A stretch of DNA of 64,000 nucleotides from an actinobacterium LLX17 (GTDB lineage Bacteria > Actinomycetota > Actinomycetes > Propionibacteriales > Nocardioidaceae), in contig KI301992.1 in NCBI GenBank assembly GCA_000471045.1, positions 932,568-996,567 of the forward strand, given 5' to 3'. The notes beneath the pieces were generated by a model. The model had not been told where the DNA came from. It made no database searches and saw only the letters and a program-made list of their open reading frames with translations. The stretch's first letter is position 1, and each line of letters opens with the position of its first letter. Shown piece after piece: positions 43,098-51,509 of this stretch. The position numbers and the translations under genes were made by a program.

Positions 43098-43807
43098 ACA
43101 CCTCGCGACGCACGCGCCCGGCCCTGATGGTGACGGCGCTGCTCGCTGTCCTGCTCTGGCCGGTCCCGGCGCACGCCGCCGACGAGATCGGCTTCAGCGT
43201 CGACGGTGTCGCTTGGGCCCCGGCCTTGGCACAGCCCTTGTTCGCCCCCGAGTTCCGTTGGGTCCCGGGCGACTCGAGGACGGCCACCTTCTTCGTGCGC
43301 AACCAGGGCCCGACCTCGGCCGTCATGACCATCGAGGCGCGCAGCGCAGACGCCGACGGGCTGCTCAGCCACGGCGACATCCACCTGCACGCCCGCGTCG
43401 ACGGGGGATCGTGGGTGCCTCTCCGGAACGGGGTCGCCAGCGCCTCACTGACGGGCGAGGCCTTCGGCGCCGGGGACGTGGTGCAGATCGAGATCAACGC
43501 GGCCTTCGACCCGACGTCGGTCAACCAGTCGCAGAGCAAGAGCCTGCCCCTGACGTTCGAGGTCACCCTCGCCGACGCGGCGTCGGTCCCGGCGCCCGAG
43601 GGTCCCGACAGCGAGATGCCCGGTGTCGAGACGCCTGGTTCCGGCGGGACCGCAGCAGACCCGGCTCGCGGGGGCGTCCTCCCCGGCACTGGCGCGACGG
43701 TCGGACCCGGACTCCTGCTCGCCGCTCTCGCGCTCTGCGCCCTCGGCGCCGTCCTGATCGCCCGGCGGTCGTCCGACGACGACGCCCAGAACGGAGCCAC
43801 CTCATGA
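43094..43807 (+). CDS. LPxTG-anchored secreted protein of the island
   Basis: 237 residues. A conventional Sec signal peptide with AHA|AD cleavage near residue 28, a beta-rich domain (res 30-160), a Pro/Gly-rich linker, and a C-terminal sorting signal: LPGTG at 196-200, a hydrophobic stretch and a basic RRS tail. It should be attached to the cell wall by a sortase, which is not encoded here. Unlike its neighbours it does not need the SipW peptidase. Overlaps both flanking genes by 4 nt (ATGA). Confidence 0.85.
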   Translation: MNTSRRTRPALMVTALLAVLLWPVPAHAADEIGFSVDGVAWAPALAQPLFAPEFRWVPGDSRTATFFVRNQGPTSAVMTIEARSADADGLLSHGDIHLHARVDGGSWVPLRNGVASASLTGEAFGAGDVVQIEINAAFDPTSVNQSQSKSLPLTFEVTLADAASVPAPEGPDSEMPGVETPGSGGTAADPARGGVLPGTGATVGPGLLLAALALCALGAVLIARRSSDDDAQNGATS

Positions 43808-44487
43808 GCCGCCACAGCGCCACGTCCGCCGGACGGCGCCGTGCGTCGCGCGGCGCGCGCCGCCGGTTCGGGTCCGTGCAGATTCGTCTGCTGCTGTGCC
43901 TCGGCGTCTTCGCGTTGCCCACCGGGGTGGGCACGATGGCCTACTGGACCGACACTGCCGTCATCGACTCGGGCCCGATCCAGTCGGGCAGGCTCGACCT
44001 CACGGTGGGCACCACGACCGAGAACAGCACGAATCTCGCGGGGCAGGGTGGCACGTACGAGTACTCACAGCTGACGATCGCCAACCTGGTCCCCGGCGAG
44101 AGCATTGCCCGGCCGTTCGCCGTACACAACGCTGGCACGGTCGGTTTCTCCTACAACGGCAGCATCTCGACGCTCAACAACAGCTTGGTGGCCGCGAACA
44201 GCGGTCTGCGCGTGCAGATCTTTCCCGACAGCACGCCGTCTGAGACCGGTACCGAAGCCGCGGGCACCCGGTCCGGCACCTGCAGCGGCACGGCCGTCAG
44301 CAATCAGCTGGTCAGCACGACCACGAACACCGTCAACATCCACCCGACGAACCAGGTCCTGGCCGCCGGCGCCACGCGCATCTACTGCGCCCGCATCTTG
44401 CTCGAGGGCACCTCGCCCAACTCGCTGCAGGGGCTGGCGACCGAGCTCATCATCGGCCTGAACGCGAATCAGCTGGGTGCGCCGTGA
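43804..44487 (+). CDS. Second alternate-signal (SipW-cognate) protein
   Basis: 227 residues. A very basic n-region of about 25 residues, a hydrophobic core and GVGTMAYWTD (cleavage near residue 47), again the SipW-type site. The mature part is Thr/Ser/Asn-rich beta-sandwich with two Cys residues, resembling camelysin/TasA-like subunits. Start ATG overlaps the previous stop, and its end overlaps the next GTG, so all are coupled. Probably a second exported subunit. Confidence 0.82.
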   Translation: MSRHSATSAGRRRASRGARRRFGSVQIRLLLCLGVFALPTGVGTMAYWTDTAVIDSGPIQSGRLDLTVGTTTENSTNLAGQGGTYEYSQLTIANLVPGESIARPFAVHNAGTVGFSYNGSISTLNNSLVAANSGLRVQIFPDSTPSETGTEAAGTRSGTCSGTAVSNQLVSTTTNTVNIHPTNQVLAAGATRIYCARILLEGTSPNSLQGLATELIIGLNANQLGAP

Positions 44488-45917
44488 GTCGCCGGATCGC
44501 CAACGTGCTGCTGTGGATCGGTGCGTCCATCGGTGCGCTGAGCGTCGTCGCAACGTTACTGGTCGCCCTGCTCGGCTACGTGCCCCTCGTCTTCACGTCC
44601 GGCTCCATGTCGCCAGAGATCTCCGCCGGTGCGCTTGGTGTGGCCGAGACTGTTTCGGCTGATGAGGTCGAGGTGGGCGACGTGGTCAGCGTCGAGTCCG
44701 CCAAGGGTGCGCGCGTCACGCACCGGATCGTCGAGATCGCCCCGGGTGGAGACGATGGCGCCGCGGTCCTCACGCTGAAGGGCGACGCCAACGAGACTGT
44801 CGATGCCGACCCTTACGCCGTGACCGAGGTGGACCGGGTGGTGTTCTCGGTGCCGCTGCTCGGCCGGGTGCTGACCTGGCTGGCATCCCCAGCTGCGTTG
44901 TTCGTGGCCGGGGTGGTGGCGGCCGGGGTCGTGTTCTACATCATCTCTTCGCGCCGCGGCCCGGGGTCGCGGGACGGCCATCGGCACGGTGGCGCGCGCC
45001 GCAGGGGCAACGACGACGGCGAGCGCGGCGGCCGACGCCGCGCAGGCGCCACGCGTCAGATATCTCTGGCTCTCGCCTCCGTGACGGTGCCCGCCATGGT
45101 GCTCGTGGCCCCAGCCCAGCCCACGATGGCGGCCTTCAACGATCTGGGCGCCACGGTCACGACGTCCGGCTTCGTCTCCCATCGGGTGATGCAGCCCGCC
45201 ACGGCCGCGTGTACGTCGAGCGGACTGTCGGTCACGGTCTCGACGTCGGTCACCGATCCGCGGTACACCTACTGGGCTCGTGCGTTCAACGCATCGGGCG
45301 CGCCGGTGAGTCAGTACAAGGCAATGACTGGCACCGGAACGACCCGCAGCTCCACTTTCGGGCTCACCGACTTCAACGTCAGCATCGACGTGGGCGCCAC
45401 TTATCAGCTGCGTGTCTACGCGCGTGTGGGCAACACGACCTGGGAGTCGACCGACTTCCGTCGACACCCGTTCAACAGGACAACCCTGCTCATGAGCTGT
45501 GGCACTGCGCCCACAACGCCGACGATCAACTTCACCGAGCCCATCGATGGAGCCCGGCGCACCCTCACGACGACGACGGGCCGTGTGAACCAGTTCTGTG
45601 GTTCCGCCTACGGCTCGTCTGCTGCAGCGGCCTGTGGCACCGTCAGCGACGACGGCAGCATTGCCAGCGTCGAGTACATCCTGCAGCGCAGCGGCTTCCT
45701 CGTCGGCACGCGGTGCTGGGACGGCAGCAGTTGGGTCCTGTCCTGCACGTACCGCCCCGCGGGTCGCAACACGACGACCAACCCGCAGCGGTGGTCGGTG
45801 CCCCGCACGACAGACCCTTACACGGCCTACGCGGACCACACGCTCACCATCAGGGCCACCGACAACGAGGGTCATGTGACCGTCACGATGATCCGCTTCA
45901 CGACCGCCCTACTGTGA
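44484..45917 (+). CDS. Fusion: SipW-type signal peptidase plus alternate-signal substrate domain
   Basis: 477 residues in two parts. Residues 1-155 are a second SipW-type peptidase: helix 10-35, Ser41 (SGSMSP), His80 (VTHRIV), Asp101 (KGDAN) and a helix at 135-155. After a basic Gly/Arg-rich linker (156-190) comes a second hydrophobic segment (193-213) ending in TMAAFND, which is itself an alternate signal-type cleavage site, then a 258-residue beta-rich Thr/Ser domain with several Cys. I read one frame with no stop or shift. The enzyme may release its own C-terminal domain. Last gene of the island; starts with GTGA overlap. Confidence 0.8.
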   Translation: MSRRIANVLLWIGASIGALSVVATLLVALLGYVPLVFTSGSMSPEISAGALGVAETVSADEVEVGDVVSVESAKGARVTHRIVEIAPGGDDGAAVLTLKGDANETVDADPYAVTEVDRVVFSVPLLGRVLTWLASPAALFVAGVVAAGVVFYIISSRRGPGSRDGHRHGGARRRGNDDGERGGRRRAGATRQISLALASVTVPAMVLVAPAQPTMAAFNDLGATVTTSGFVSHRVMQPATAACTSSGLSVTVSTSVTDPRYTYWARAFNASGAPVSQYKAMTGTGTTRSSTFGLTDFNVSIDVGATYQLRVYARVGNTTWESTDFRRHPFNRTTLLMSCGTAPTTPTINFTEPIDGARRTLTTTTGRVNQFCGSAYGSSAAAACGTVSDDGSIASVEYILQRSGFLVGTRCWDGSSWVLSCTYRPAGRNTTTNPQRWSVPRTTDPYTAYADHTLTIRATDNEGHVTVTMIRFTTALL

Positions 45918-45944
45918 CTCCCGCAGGCTCCGTACCCTTGCCGC

Positions 45945-46544
45945 GTGCCTGCTTCCCCCACGATCGGCGTGTTCGCCCTGCAGGGTGACGTCCGTGAGCA
46001 CCTGTACGTCCTCGAGCGCCTCGGGGCTCGCACCCTGAGCGTGCGGCGTCCTGAGGAGCTCGCACAGTGCGACGGGCTCGTGCTGCCGGGGGGCGAGTCG
46101 ACGACCATGGCCAAGCTGGCCGTCACGTTCGAGCTCTTCGAGCCGCTGCGCGACCGCATCGCCGGCGGCATGCCGACCTTCGGCACGTGTGCGGGCATGA
46201 TCCTGCTGGCCGACCGCGTGCTGGACGGCGCCGAGGGCCAGGAGACGTTCGGCGGGCTCGACGCCACCGTGCGCCGCAACGCCTTCGGCCGTCAGGTGGA
46301 CTCCTTCGAGGGTGACGTCGACATCGCCGGTCTGGACGAGTCGGTCCACGCGATCTTCATTCGCGCGCCGTGGATTGAGGAGGCGGGCGATCGTGTCGAG
46401 GTGCTCGGCGAGGTGGAGGTGGCCGGGACCACTAAGATCGTCGGGGTCCGGCAGGGTCACCTGATGGCGACGTCGTTCCACCCCGAGGTGGGCGGTGACG
46501 ATCGAGTGCACGGCTTGTTCGTCGAGCAGGTCCGTCGCACGTAG
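45945..46544 (+). CDS. pdxT: Pyridoxal 5'-phosphate synthase glutaminase subunit PdxT
   Basis: 199 residues, class I glutamine amidotransferase. Nucleophile Cys82 in GTCAGM and the His179/Glu181 pair (HPE) complete the triad; the GGESTTM oxyanion region is present. Supplies ammonia to PdxS. Starts at GTG with TACCCT (45933-45938) six bases upstream, an independent leaderless promoter, as expected if the island was inserted between pdxS and pdxT. Confidence 0.96.
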   Translation: MPASPTIGVFALQGDVREHLYVLERLGARTLSVRRPEELAQCDGLVLPGGESTTMAKLAVTFELFEPLRDRIAGGMPTFGTCAGMILLADRVLDGAEGQETFGGLDATVRRNAFGRQVDSFEGDVDIAGLDESVHAIFIRAPWIEEAGDRVEVLGEVEVAGTTKIVGVRQGHLMATSFHPEVGGDDRVHGLFVEQVRRT

Positions 46545-46599
46545 ACGCACAGCAGCACCTGGACGGACAGTAGAGGCAGAGTCGGAGAAGGGACGCGCC

Positions 46600-47358
46600 A
46601 TGTCAGGCCACTCCAAGTGGGCGACCACGAAGCACAAGAAGGCCGCGATCGACGCCAAGCGCGGCAAGATGTTCGCCAAGTTGATCAAGAACATCGAGGT
46701 CGCGGCCCGCACGGGTGGCGCCGACCCTGACGGCAACCCCACGCTCTACGACGCGATCCAGAAGGCCAAGAAGTCCTCGGTCCCCAACGACAACATCGAC
46801 CGTGCGGTCAAGCGCGGCGGTGGCGTGGGCGACGACGCGGTCGACTACACCACCATCATGTACGAGGGCTACGGTCCCAACGGCGTCGCGATGCTCATCG
46901 AGTGCCTCACCGACAACAAGAACCGCGCCGCCATGGAGGTCCGCACCGCCATGACCCGCAACGGCGGCACCATGGCCGATCCCGGCTCCGTGTCCTACAT
47001 GTTCCACCGCAAGGGCGTCATCGTCGTGTCCGCCGAGCAGGAGGACGGGCCCACCACCGAGGACGACATCCTGCTGGCCGTGCTCGACGCTGGCGCCGAC
47101 GAGGTCAACGACCTCGGGGGAGCGTTCGAGGTCGTGTGCGAGGCCACCGACCTCGTCGCGGTGCGTACCGCGCTGCAGGAGGCCGGGCTCGACTACGAGT
47201 CGGCCGACGCCTCATTCGTGCCGTCGGTGCAGGTCGAGGTCGACGTCGAGGGCGCCACCAAGGTGCTCAAGCTCATCGACGCGCTCGAGGACTGCGACGA
47301 CGTGCAGAACGTCTTCGCCAACTTCGACGCCTCCGACGAGGTCCTCGCGCAGGTCTGA
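46600..47358 (+). CDS. yebC: YebC/TACO1-family protein
   Basis: 252 residues. Begins [16 protein letters not shown], the conserved YebC N-terminus, and has the acidic [11 protein letters not shown] and [11 protein letters not shown] segments. Long described as a transcription regulator, members assist translation of difficult (for example proline-rich) stretches. Ribosome site AGAAGGG upstream of the ATG at 46600. Conserved position before ruvC. Confidence 0.95.
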   Translation: MSGHSKWATTKHKKAAIDAKRGKMFAKLIKNIEVAARTGGADPDGNPTLYDAIQKAKKSSVPNDNIDRAVKRGGGVGDDAVDYTTIMYEGYGPNGVAMLIECLTDNKNRAAMEVRTAMTRNGGTMADPGSVSYMFHRKGVIVVSAEQEDGPTTEDDILLAVLDAGADEVNDLGGAFEVVCEATDLVAVRTALQEAGLDYESADASFVPSVQVEVDVEGATKVLKLIDALEDCDDVQNVFANFDASDEVLAQV

Positions 47359-47368
47359 CGCGGCGAGT

Positions 47369-47424
47369 CCGCGCTGACTGTCACGTTTCGGTCGCCGAGT
47401 GGCACTTTTCGCGACCGGAACGTG
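47369..47424. repeat. Intergenic palindrome, CACGTTTCGGTCGC family (copy 2)
   Basis: Arms 47382-47395 and 47411-47424 pair at 13 of 14 positions. The 27 nt from 47369 match 20221-20247 with one difference. It lies just after yebC. Confidence 0.7.
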
Positions 47425-47529
47425 TCCCCCAAGCACTCCGCTTCGCTCCGTGCAGGGAGGTGCCCCCGCCTCAGCGCGGGTGGGCGTGTCGGGTCGGGGG
47501 AGTCCGCGGGCTCGGTTAGTGTGTCGAAC

Positions 47530-47562
47530 ATGCGTTCGCAACCAGTGGGCCGAGCCCGATGA
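47530..47562 (+). CDS. Ten-codon leader ORF coupled to ruvC
   Basis: ATG followed by ten codons, and a TGA that overlaps the ruvC ATG (ATGA). TAGTGT at 47517-47522 is seven bases before the leader ATG, so the mRNA may start at this ATG and ruvC be translated by re-initiation. Confidence 0.4.
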   Translation: MRSQPVGRAR

Positions 47563-48074
47563 AAGTTCTGGGCATCGACCCGGGCCTGACCCGGTGCGGC
47601 GTCGGCGTCGTCGAGGGCGACGTCGGCCGGCCGATGAGTCTCGTGCACGTCGACGTGGTGCGCACGCCGCCCGATCTCGACGTCGCGCGCCGGCTGGCCA
47701 TGCTGGCCGAGGGCATCGACGCGGCGCTCATCGCGCACCGTCCCGACGCGGTGGCGGTCGAGCGCGTCTTCAGCCAGCACAACGTCCGCACCGTCATGGG
47801 CACGGCCCAGGCCAGTGGTGTCGCGATGATGCTGGCCGCCCGCCACGGCATCGGCGTCCACCTGCACACCCCCAGCGAGGTCAAGGCCGCCGTCACCGGC
47901 AGCGGCCGGGCCGACAAGGCGCAGGTCACGCAGATGGTCACCCGCATCCTGCGGCTGTCCGCCGCCCCCAAGCCGGCCGACGCTGCCGACGCCCTGGCCA
48001 TCGCCATCTGTCACGTGTGGCGCGGGGGAGCCGACCGCCGACTGGCCGAGGCGCTCGCGAGGGCCGGCCGATGA
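47559..48074 (+). CDS. ruvC: Crossover junction endodeoxyribonuclease RuvC
   Basis: 171 residues. Catalytic acids Asp7 (GIDPGL), Glu68 (VERVF) and the C-terminal pair in ADAADALA are present. Resolves Holliday junctions with RuvAB. First of the tightly overlapping ruvC-ruvA-ruvB operon; its ATG overlaps the stop of a ten-codon leader. Confidence 0.96.
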   Translation: MKVLGIDPGLTRCGVGVVEGDVGRPMSLVHVDVVRTPPDLDVARRLAMLAEGIDAALIAHRPDAVAVERVFSQHNVRTVMGTAQASGVAMMLAARHGIGVHLHTPSEVKAAVTGSGRADKAQVTQMVTRILRLSAAPKPADAADALAIAICHVWRGGADRRLAEALARAGR

Positions 48075-48664
48075 TCGCCTCGCTGCGTGGCACGGTCGCG
48101 TCCGTCGCCCTCGACGCCGTGGTCCTCGACGTCGCCGGGGTCGGCTACCTGGTGCGGTGCACACCCGCCACCATCGCTGGTCTGCGACTCGGGTCCGAGG
48201 CCCAGGTCTTCACGACGCTGGTCGTGCGCGAGGACTCCATGACCGTCTACGGCTTCGCCTCGGCCGACGAGCGCGACATGTTCGAGCTCGTGCAGACCGC
48301 CAGCGGCATCGGACCCAAGGTCGCGCTCGCCATGCTCTCGGTGCACCAGCCCGACGCGCTGCGCAGCGCCATCGCCCAGTCCGACCTCGCCGCCCTCACC
48401 ACGGTTCCGGGCATCGGACGCAAGGGTGCCGAGCGCATCGTCGTCGAGCTCAAGGACCGGGTCGGACTCGCCACCGGTGCCGCGCCCACCGGTGCGCCGG
48501 CGTGGCGCGAGCAGGTCCACGAGGCGCTGCTCGGCCTCGGCTGGGGTACCCGCGACGCCGAGTCGGCCGTCGACTCCGTGGCGGCCAACCTGCCCGAGGG
48601 CGAAGCCCCTGACGTCTCGGCCCTGCTGCGTGACGCCCTCCGATCCTTGGCCCGCACCCGATGA
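48071..48664 (+). CDS. ruvA: Holliday junction DNA helicase subunit RuvA
   Basis: 197 residues. N-terminal OB fold (MIASLRGTV), two helix-hairpin-helix motifs ([10 protein letters not shown] and [13 protein letters not shown]) that bind junction DNA and a C-terminal RuvB-binding domain. Its ATG overlaps the ruvC stop and its stop overlaps the ruvB ATG (ATGA both). Confidence 0.96.
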   Translation: MIASLRGTVASVALDAVVLDVAGVGYLVRCTPATIAGLRLGSEAQVFTTLVVREDSMTVYGFASADERDMFELVQTASGIGPKVALAMLSVHQPDALRSAIAQSDLAALTTVPGIGRKGAERIVVELKDRVGLATGAAPTGAPAWREQVHEALLGLGWGTRDAESAVDSVAANLPEGEAPDVSALLRDALRSLARTR

Positions 48665-49725
48665 ACTACGACGACGACGGTGTCGATGGTGGGGCAGGTG
48701 ACGACGTCGTCGCGCCCGTCGCGCTGAGCGAGGACCGTGCCTTCGAGGCGGCTCTGCGTCCTCGCACGCTCGAGGAGGTCGTCGGCCAGGACCGTGTGCG
48801 TGAGCAGCTGTCGCTCGTGCTGGAAGCCGCCGTCGCCCGCGGCGCCACGCCCGACCACGTCCTGCTCTCCGGACCGCCGGGGCTGGGCAAGACCACGCTG
48901 GCCATGATCGTCGCGCACCAGCTGGGTGCGGCGCTGCGCATCACCAGTGGGCCGGCCATCCAGCACGCCGGCGACCTCGCCGCCATCATCTCGGGCATCG
49001 GCGAGGGCGACGTCCTGTTCATCGACGAGATCCACCGCATGTCCCGCCCGGCCGAAGAGCTGCTCTACATGGCGATGGAGGACTTCCGCGTCGACGTCGT
49101 CGTGGGCAAGGGCCCCGGAGCCACTGCCATCCCGCTGGAGATCCCGCCCTTCACCGTCGTGGGCGCCACCACCCGCGCCGGGCTGCTGCCCGGTCCGCTG
49201 CGCGACCGCTTCGGCTTCACCGCGCAGCTCGACTACTACTCCGCTGACGATCTCCACCGCATCGTCACCCGCTCGGCAGGCCTGCTCGGCGTCGAGGTCA
49301 CCGACGACGGCGGTCGCGAGATCGCCGGACGCTCGCGCGGCACACCTCGCATCGCCAACCGCCTCCTGCGCCGGGTGCGCGACTACGCCCAGGTGCGCAC
49401 CGGGGGAGTCGTCGACCGCTCGGCCGCGCGGGCAGCGCTCGACCTCTACGAGGTCGACGAGATCGGACTCGACCGGCTCGACCGCGCCGTGCTGCGGGCG
49501 TTGTGCCAAAGCTTCGGTGGCGGTCCTGTCGGCGCCTCGACGCTCGCCGTGGCGGTGGGCGAGGAGCGCGAAACGGTCGAGGAGATCGCCGAACCGTTCC
49601 TCGTGCGGCTCGGATTCCTCGCCCGCACCCCGCGGGGTCGGGTCGCCACGCCGGCCGCCTGGGCCCATCTCGGACTCACGCCTCCGGCCGGCGGCCAACT
49701 GTTGCTCGACGACGACCCGACCTGA
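48661..49725 (+). CDS. ruvB: Holliday junction branch migration ATPase RuvB
   Basis: 354 residues. Walker A GPPGLGKT at 71-78, Walker B DEIH at 122-125, sensor 1 GATTR and a C-terminal winged helix. The hexameric AAA+ motor pumps DNA through the RuvA-bound junction. An acidic N-terminal extension of about 20 residues is present. Confidence 0.97.
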   Translation: MNYDDDGVDGGAGDDVVAPVALSEDRAFEAALRPRTLEEVVGQDRVREQLSLVLEAAVARGATPDHVLLSGPPGLGKTTLAMIVAHQLGAALRITSGPAIQHAGDLAAIISGIGEGDVLFIDEIHRMSRPAEELLYMAMEDFRVDVVVGKGPGATAIPLEIPPFTVVGATTRAGLLPGPLRDRFGFTAQLDYYSADDLHRIVTRSAGLLGVEVTDDGGREIAGRSRGTPRIANRLLRRVRDYAQVRTGGVVDRSAARAALDLYEVDEIGLDRLDRAVLRALCQSFGGGPVGASTLAVAVGEERETVEEIAEPFLVRLGFLARTPRGRVATPAAWAHLGLTPPAGGQLLLDDDPT

Positions 49726-49842
49726 TTTCTCACTGAGATCGACCGCGCGACGGGCCTCGACCGGTCGGAGCGGTCTACACTCGCCGATGGCCCACCGGCC
49801 AGCCCGCGTTCGCGGGAGACTGTCAACCCCGGAAGAGTGAAC

Positions 49843-50163
49843 GTGTCCGACACCTTGGCCCCACTCATCCCGCTCCTGCTGATCCTCGTGGTCTTCTGGC
49901 TGCTGGTCCTGCGCCCCGCGCGCCGTCAGCGCGAACAGGCCGGCAAGCTTCAGGCCTCGCTCGAGGTCGGCCGTGAGGTCATGACGACCAGCGGCATCTT
50001 CGGCGTGGTCGTGGCCCTCGACGAGTCCGACGTGCACCTGCGGATCGCCGACGGCGTCGTCATCCGCATGCACCGTCAGGCCATCGGCCAGGTCGTCGAC
50101 CCCGACGTCGCCGGCAGTGATGTCGAGCGCGACACCGACACCGACGGCGACGCCGGACGATGA
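49843..50163 (+). CDS. yajC: Preprotein translocase subunit YajC
   Basis: 106 residues, one N-terminal membrane helix (IPLLLILVVFWLL) followed by the RPARRQREQ basic segment and a cytoplasmic beta domain (TTSGIFGVVV). GGAAGAG at 49831-49837 is correctly spaced for the GTG at 49843 rather than 49837. Normally followed by secD and secF in actinobacteria, which are missing here. Confidence 0.9.
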   Translation: MSDTLAPLIPLLLILVVFWLLVLRPARRQREQAGKLQASLEVGREVMTTSGIFGVVVALDESDVHLRIADGVVIRMHRQAIGQVVDPDVAGSDVERDTDTDGDAGR

Positions 50164-50254
50164 CCTCGACGTCCGCGCGCACCCGGCGCCGCGGACGCTC
50201 ACGATCCCTCGTCCGCCGTCGCAGTACGGTGGGCCACCGAACCAAGGAGAACCC

Positions 50255-50800
50255 ATGAGCTCGAACACCTCCGGCGCGCCGGCCTGGCGCAGCCCGAAGG
50301 CGCTGGCCATCGCCGGCGTCGTCGTCGCGATCATCGCCGCCGTCCTGCTGCTCGGCCGCTTCGGCCCCAGCTCGGTCGCCTTCCTCGCCGACGGCTCCGA
50401 GGAGTACTGCGCCGACCTCAAGACCTGGAACGACGAGACGTCCGAGGAGCTGCCGCAGGACGCTGACGAGCAGACCGTGGTGACCGAGGTCGCGAAGCGG
50501 CTCTCGGCGAGCCTCGAGGCCTACGAGAACTTCTCCGACATCGCGCCGGACGAGGTGCAGGACGAGTGGAAGCTGTACTCCGACCGCTGGAACAACGTCT
50601 TCACGGTCGCGGAGGAGGCCGGGTTCGACCTGACGGACCCCGCGACGCTGCAGCAGCAGGCTCCGCCGGAGGCCCAGGCGGCCATCACGGAGGCGTCGAA
50701 CAAGCTCACCGAGCAGGACACGCAGAAGGCGCTGGACACGATCATCGACCACGCGAAGGAGACCTGCGACGTCGACATCTCCAAGCTCGGCCAGCAGTGA
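50255..50800 (+). CDS. Single-pass membrane hypothetical protein in the yajC-apt gap
   Basis: 181 residues. Ala/Val-rich membrane helix (about 16-38), then an acidic mostly helical extracellular domain with two Cys residues (in EEYCADL and ETCDVD) that could form a disulfide. AAGGAGA lies 8 nt before the ATG. It occupies the place of secDF. Its stop overlaps the apt start (GTGA). No family recognised. Confidence 0.75.
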   Translation: MSSNTSGAPAWRSPKALAIAGVVVAIIAAVLLLGRFGPSSVAFLADGSEEYCADLKTWNDETSEELPQDADEQTVVTEVAKRLSASLEAYENFSDIAPDEVQDEWKLYSDRWNNVFTVAEEAGFDLTDPATLQQQAPPEAQAAITEASNKLTEQDTQKALDTIIDHAKETCDVDISKLGQQ

Positions 50801-51330
50801 CCGATCTCGCGGGACAGAGCATTGCGGGTCTGATCGACGAGCGGGTGCCGGTGGTCGAGGACTGGCCCCAGCCCGGTGTCGCGTTCCGTGACGTGAACCC
50901 GTTGCTGGCCGACCCGGCCGCGTTCGGGGCCGTCGTCGAGGCGCTCGCCGACGCGGTCGGACCGGTCGATGCCGTGCTGGGCATCGAGGCCCGCGGCTTC
51001 GTGTTCGGCACCGCCGTCGCGATGCGGCGCGGTGTCGGGTTCGTGCCCGTGCGCAAGGCCGGCAAGCTGCCCGGACCGACGCTGACGGAGACCTACGATC
51101 TCGAGTACGGCACGGCGACCGTCGAGCTGCCCGACGGCGCCCTCGCCCCCGGACAGCGTGTCGCCGTCATCGACGACGTGCTGGCCACCGGAGGTACGCT
51201 CGCAGCGGCGCTGACCTTGGTGGCCCGCGCGGGCGCCGAGGTCGCTCACACCGCCGTCCTGATCGAGATCGAGGCCCTGGGTGGACGCGCTCGCGTCTCC
51301 GCGCCGCTCACCGCGCTCCGCACCTACTGA
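50797..51330 (+). CDS. apt: Adenine phosphoribosyltransferase
   Basis: 177 residues. PRPP-binding motif VAVIDDVLATGGT near residue 124, GIEARGFVFG and the APRT hood segment are present. Converts adenine to AMP. Starts at GTG overlapping the previous stop. Precedes rel as in most actinobacteria. Confidence 0.95.
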   Translation: MTDLAGQSIAGLIDERVPVVEDWPQPGVAFRDVNPLLADPAAFGAVVEALADAVGPVDAVLGIEARGFVFGTAVAMRRGVGFVPVRKAGKLPGPTLTETYDLEYGTATVELPDGALAPGQRVAVIDDVLATGGTLAAALTLVARAGAEVAHTAVLIEIEALGGRARVSAPLTALRTY

Positions 51331-51352
51331 CCGTCATCCCCGAGGAGACACC

Positions 51353-51448
51353 GTGACCCCGACCCAGATGCGTGCCGTCGCGCTCGTGCTCGTCGCTCTT
51401 CTGGTGGTCGGCGCCGCGGCCTCGCTGCTGTCCGGCCTCAGCAGCTGA
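51353..51448 (+). CDS. Single-helix membrane peptide (31 aa)
   Basis: 31 codons from a GTG with GAGGAG 6 nt upstream. VALVLVALLVVGAAASLL forms one membrane helix; the ends are short and polar. Between apt and rel. The clear ribosome site supports translation; function unknown. Confidence 0.6.
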   Translation: MTPTQMRAVALVLVALLVVGAAASLLSGLSS

Positions 51449-51509
51449 TCGGTTGGGCTGACCGGTCGGGCGACCGCCCCGCTGGCTAGACTGGAGCCAG
51501 GAGGCCGCC

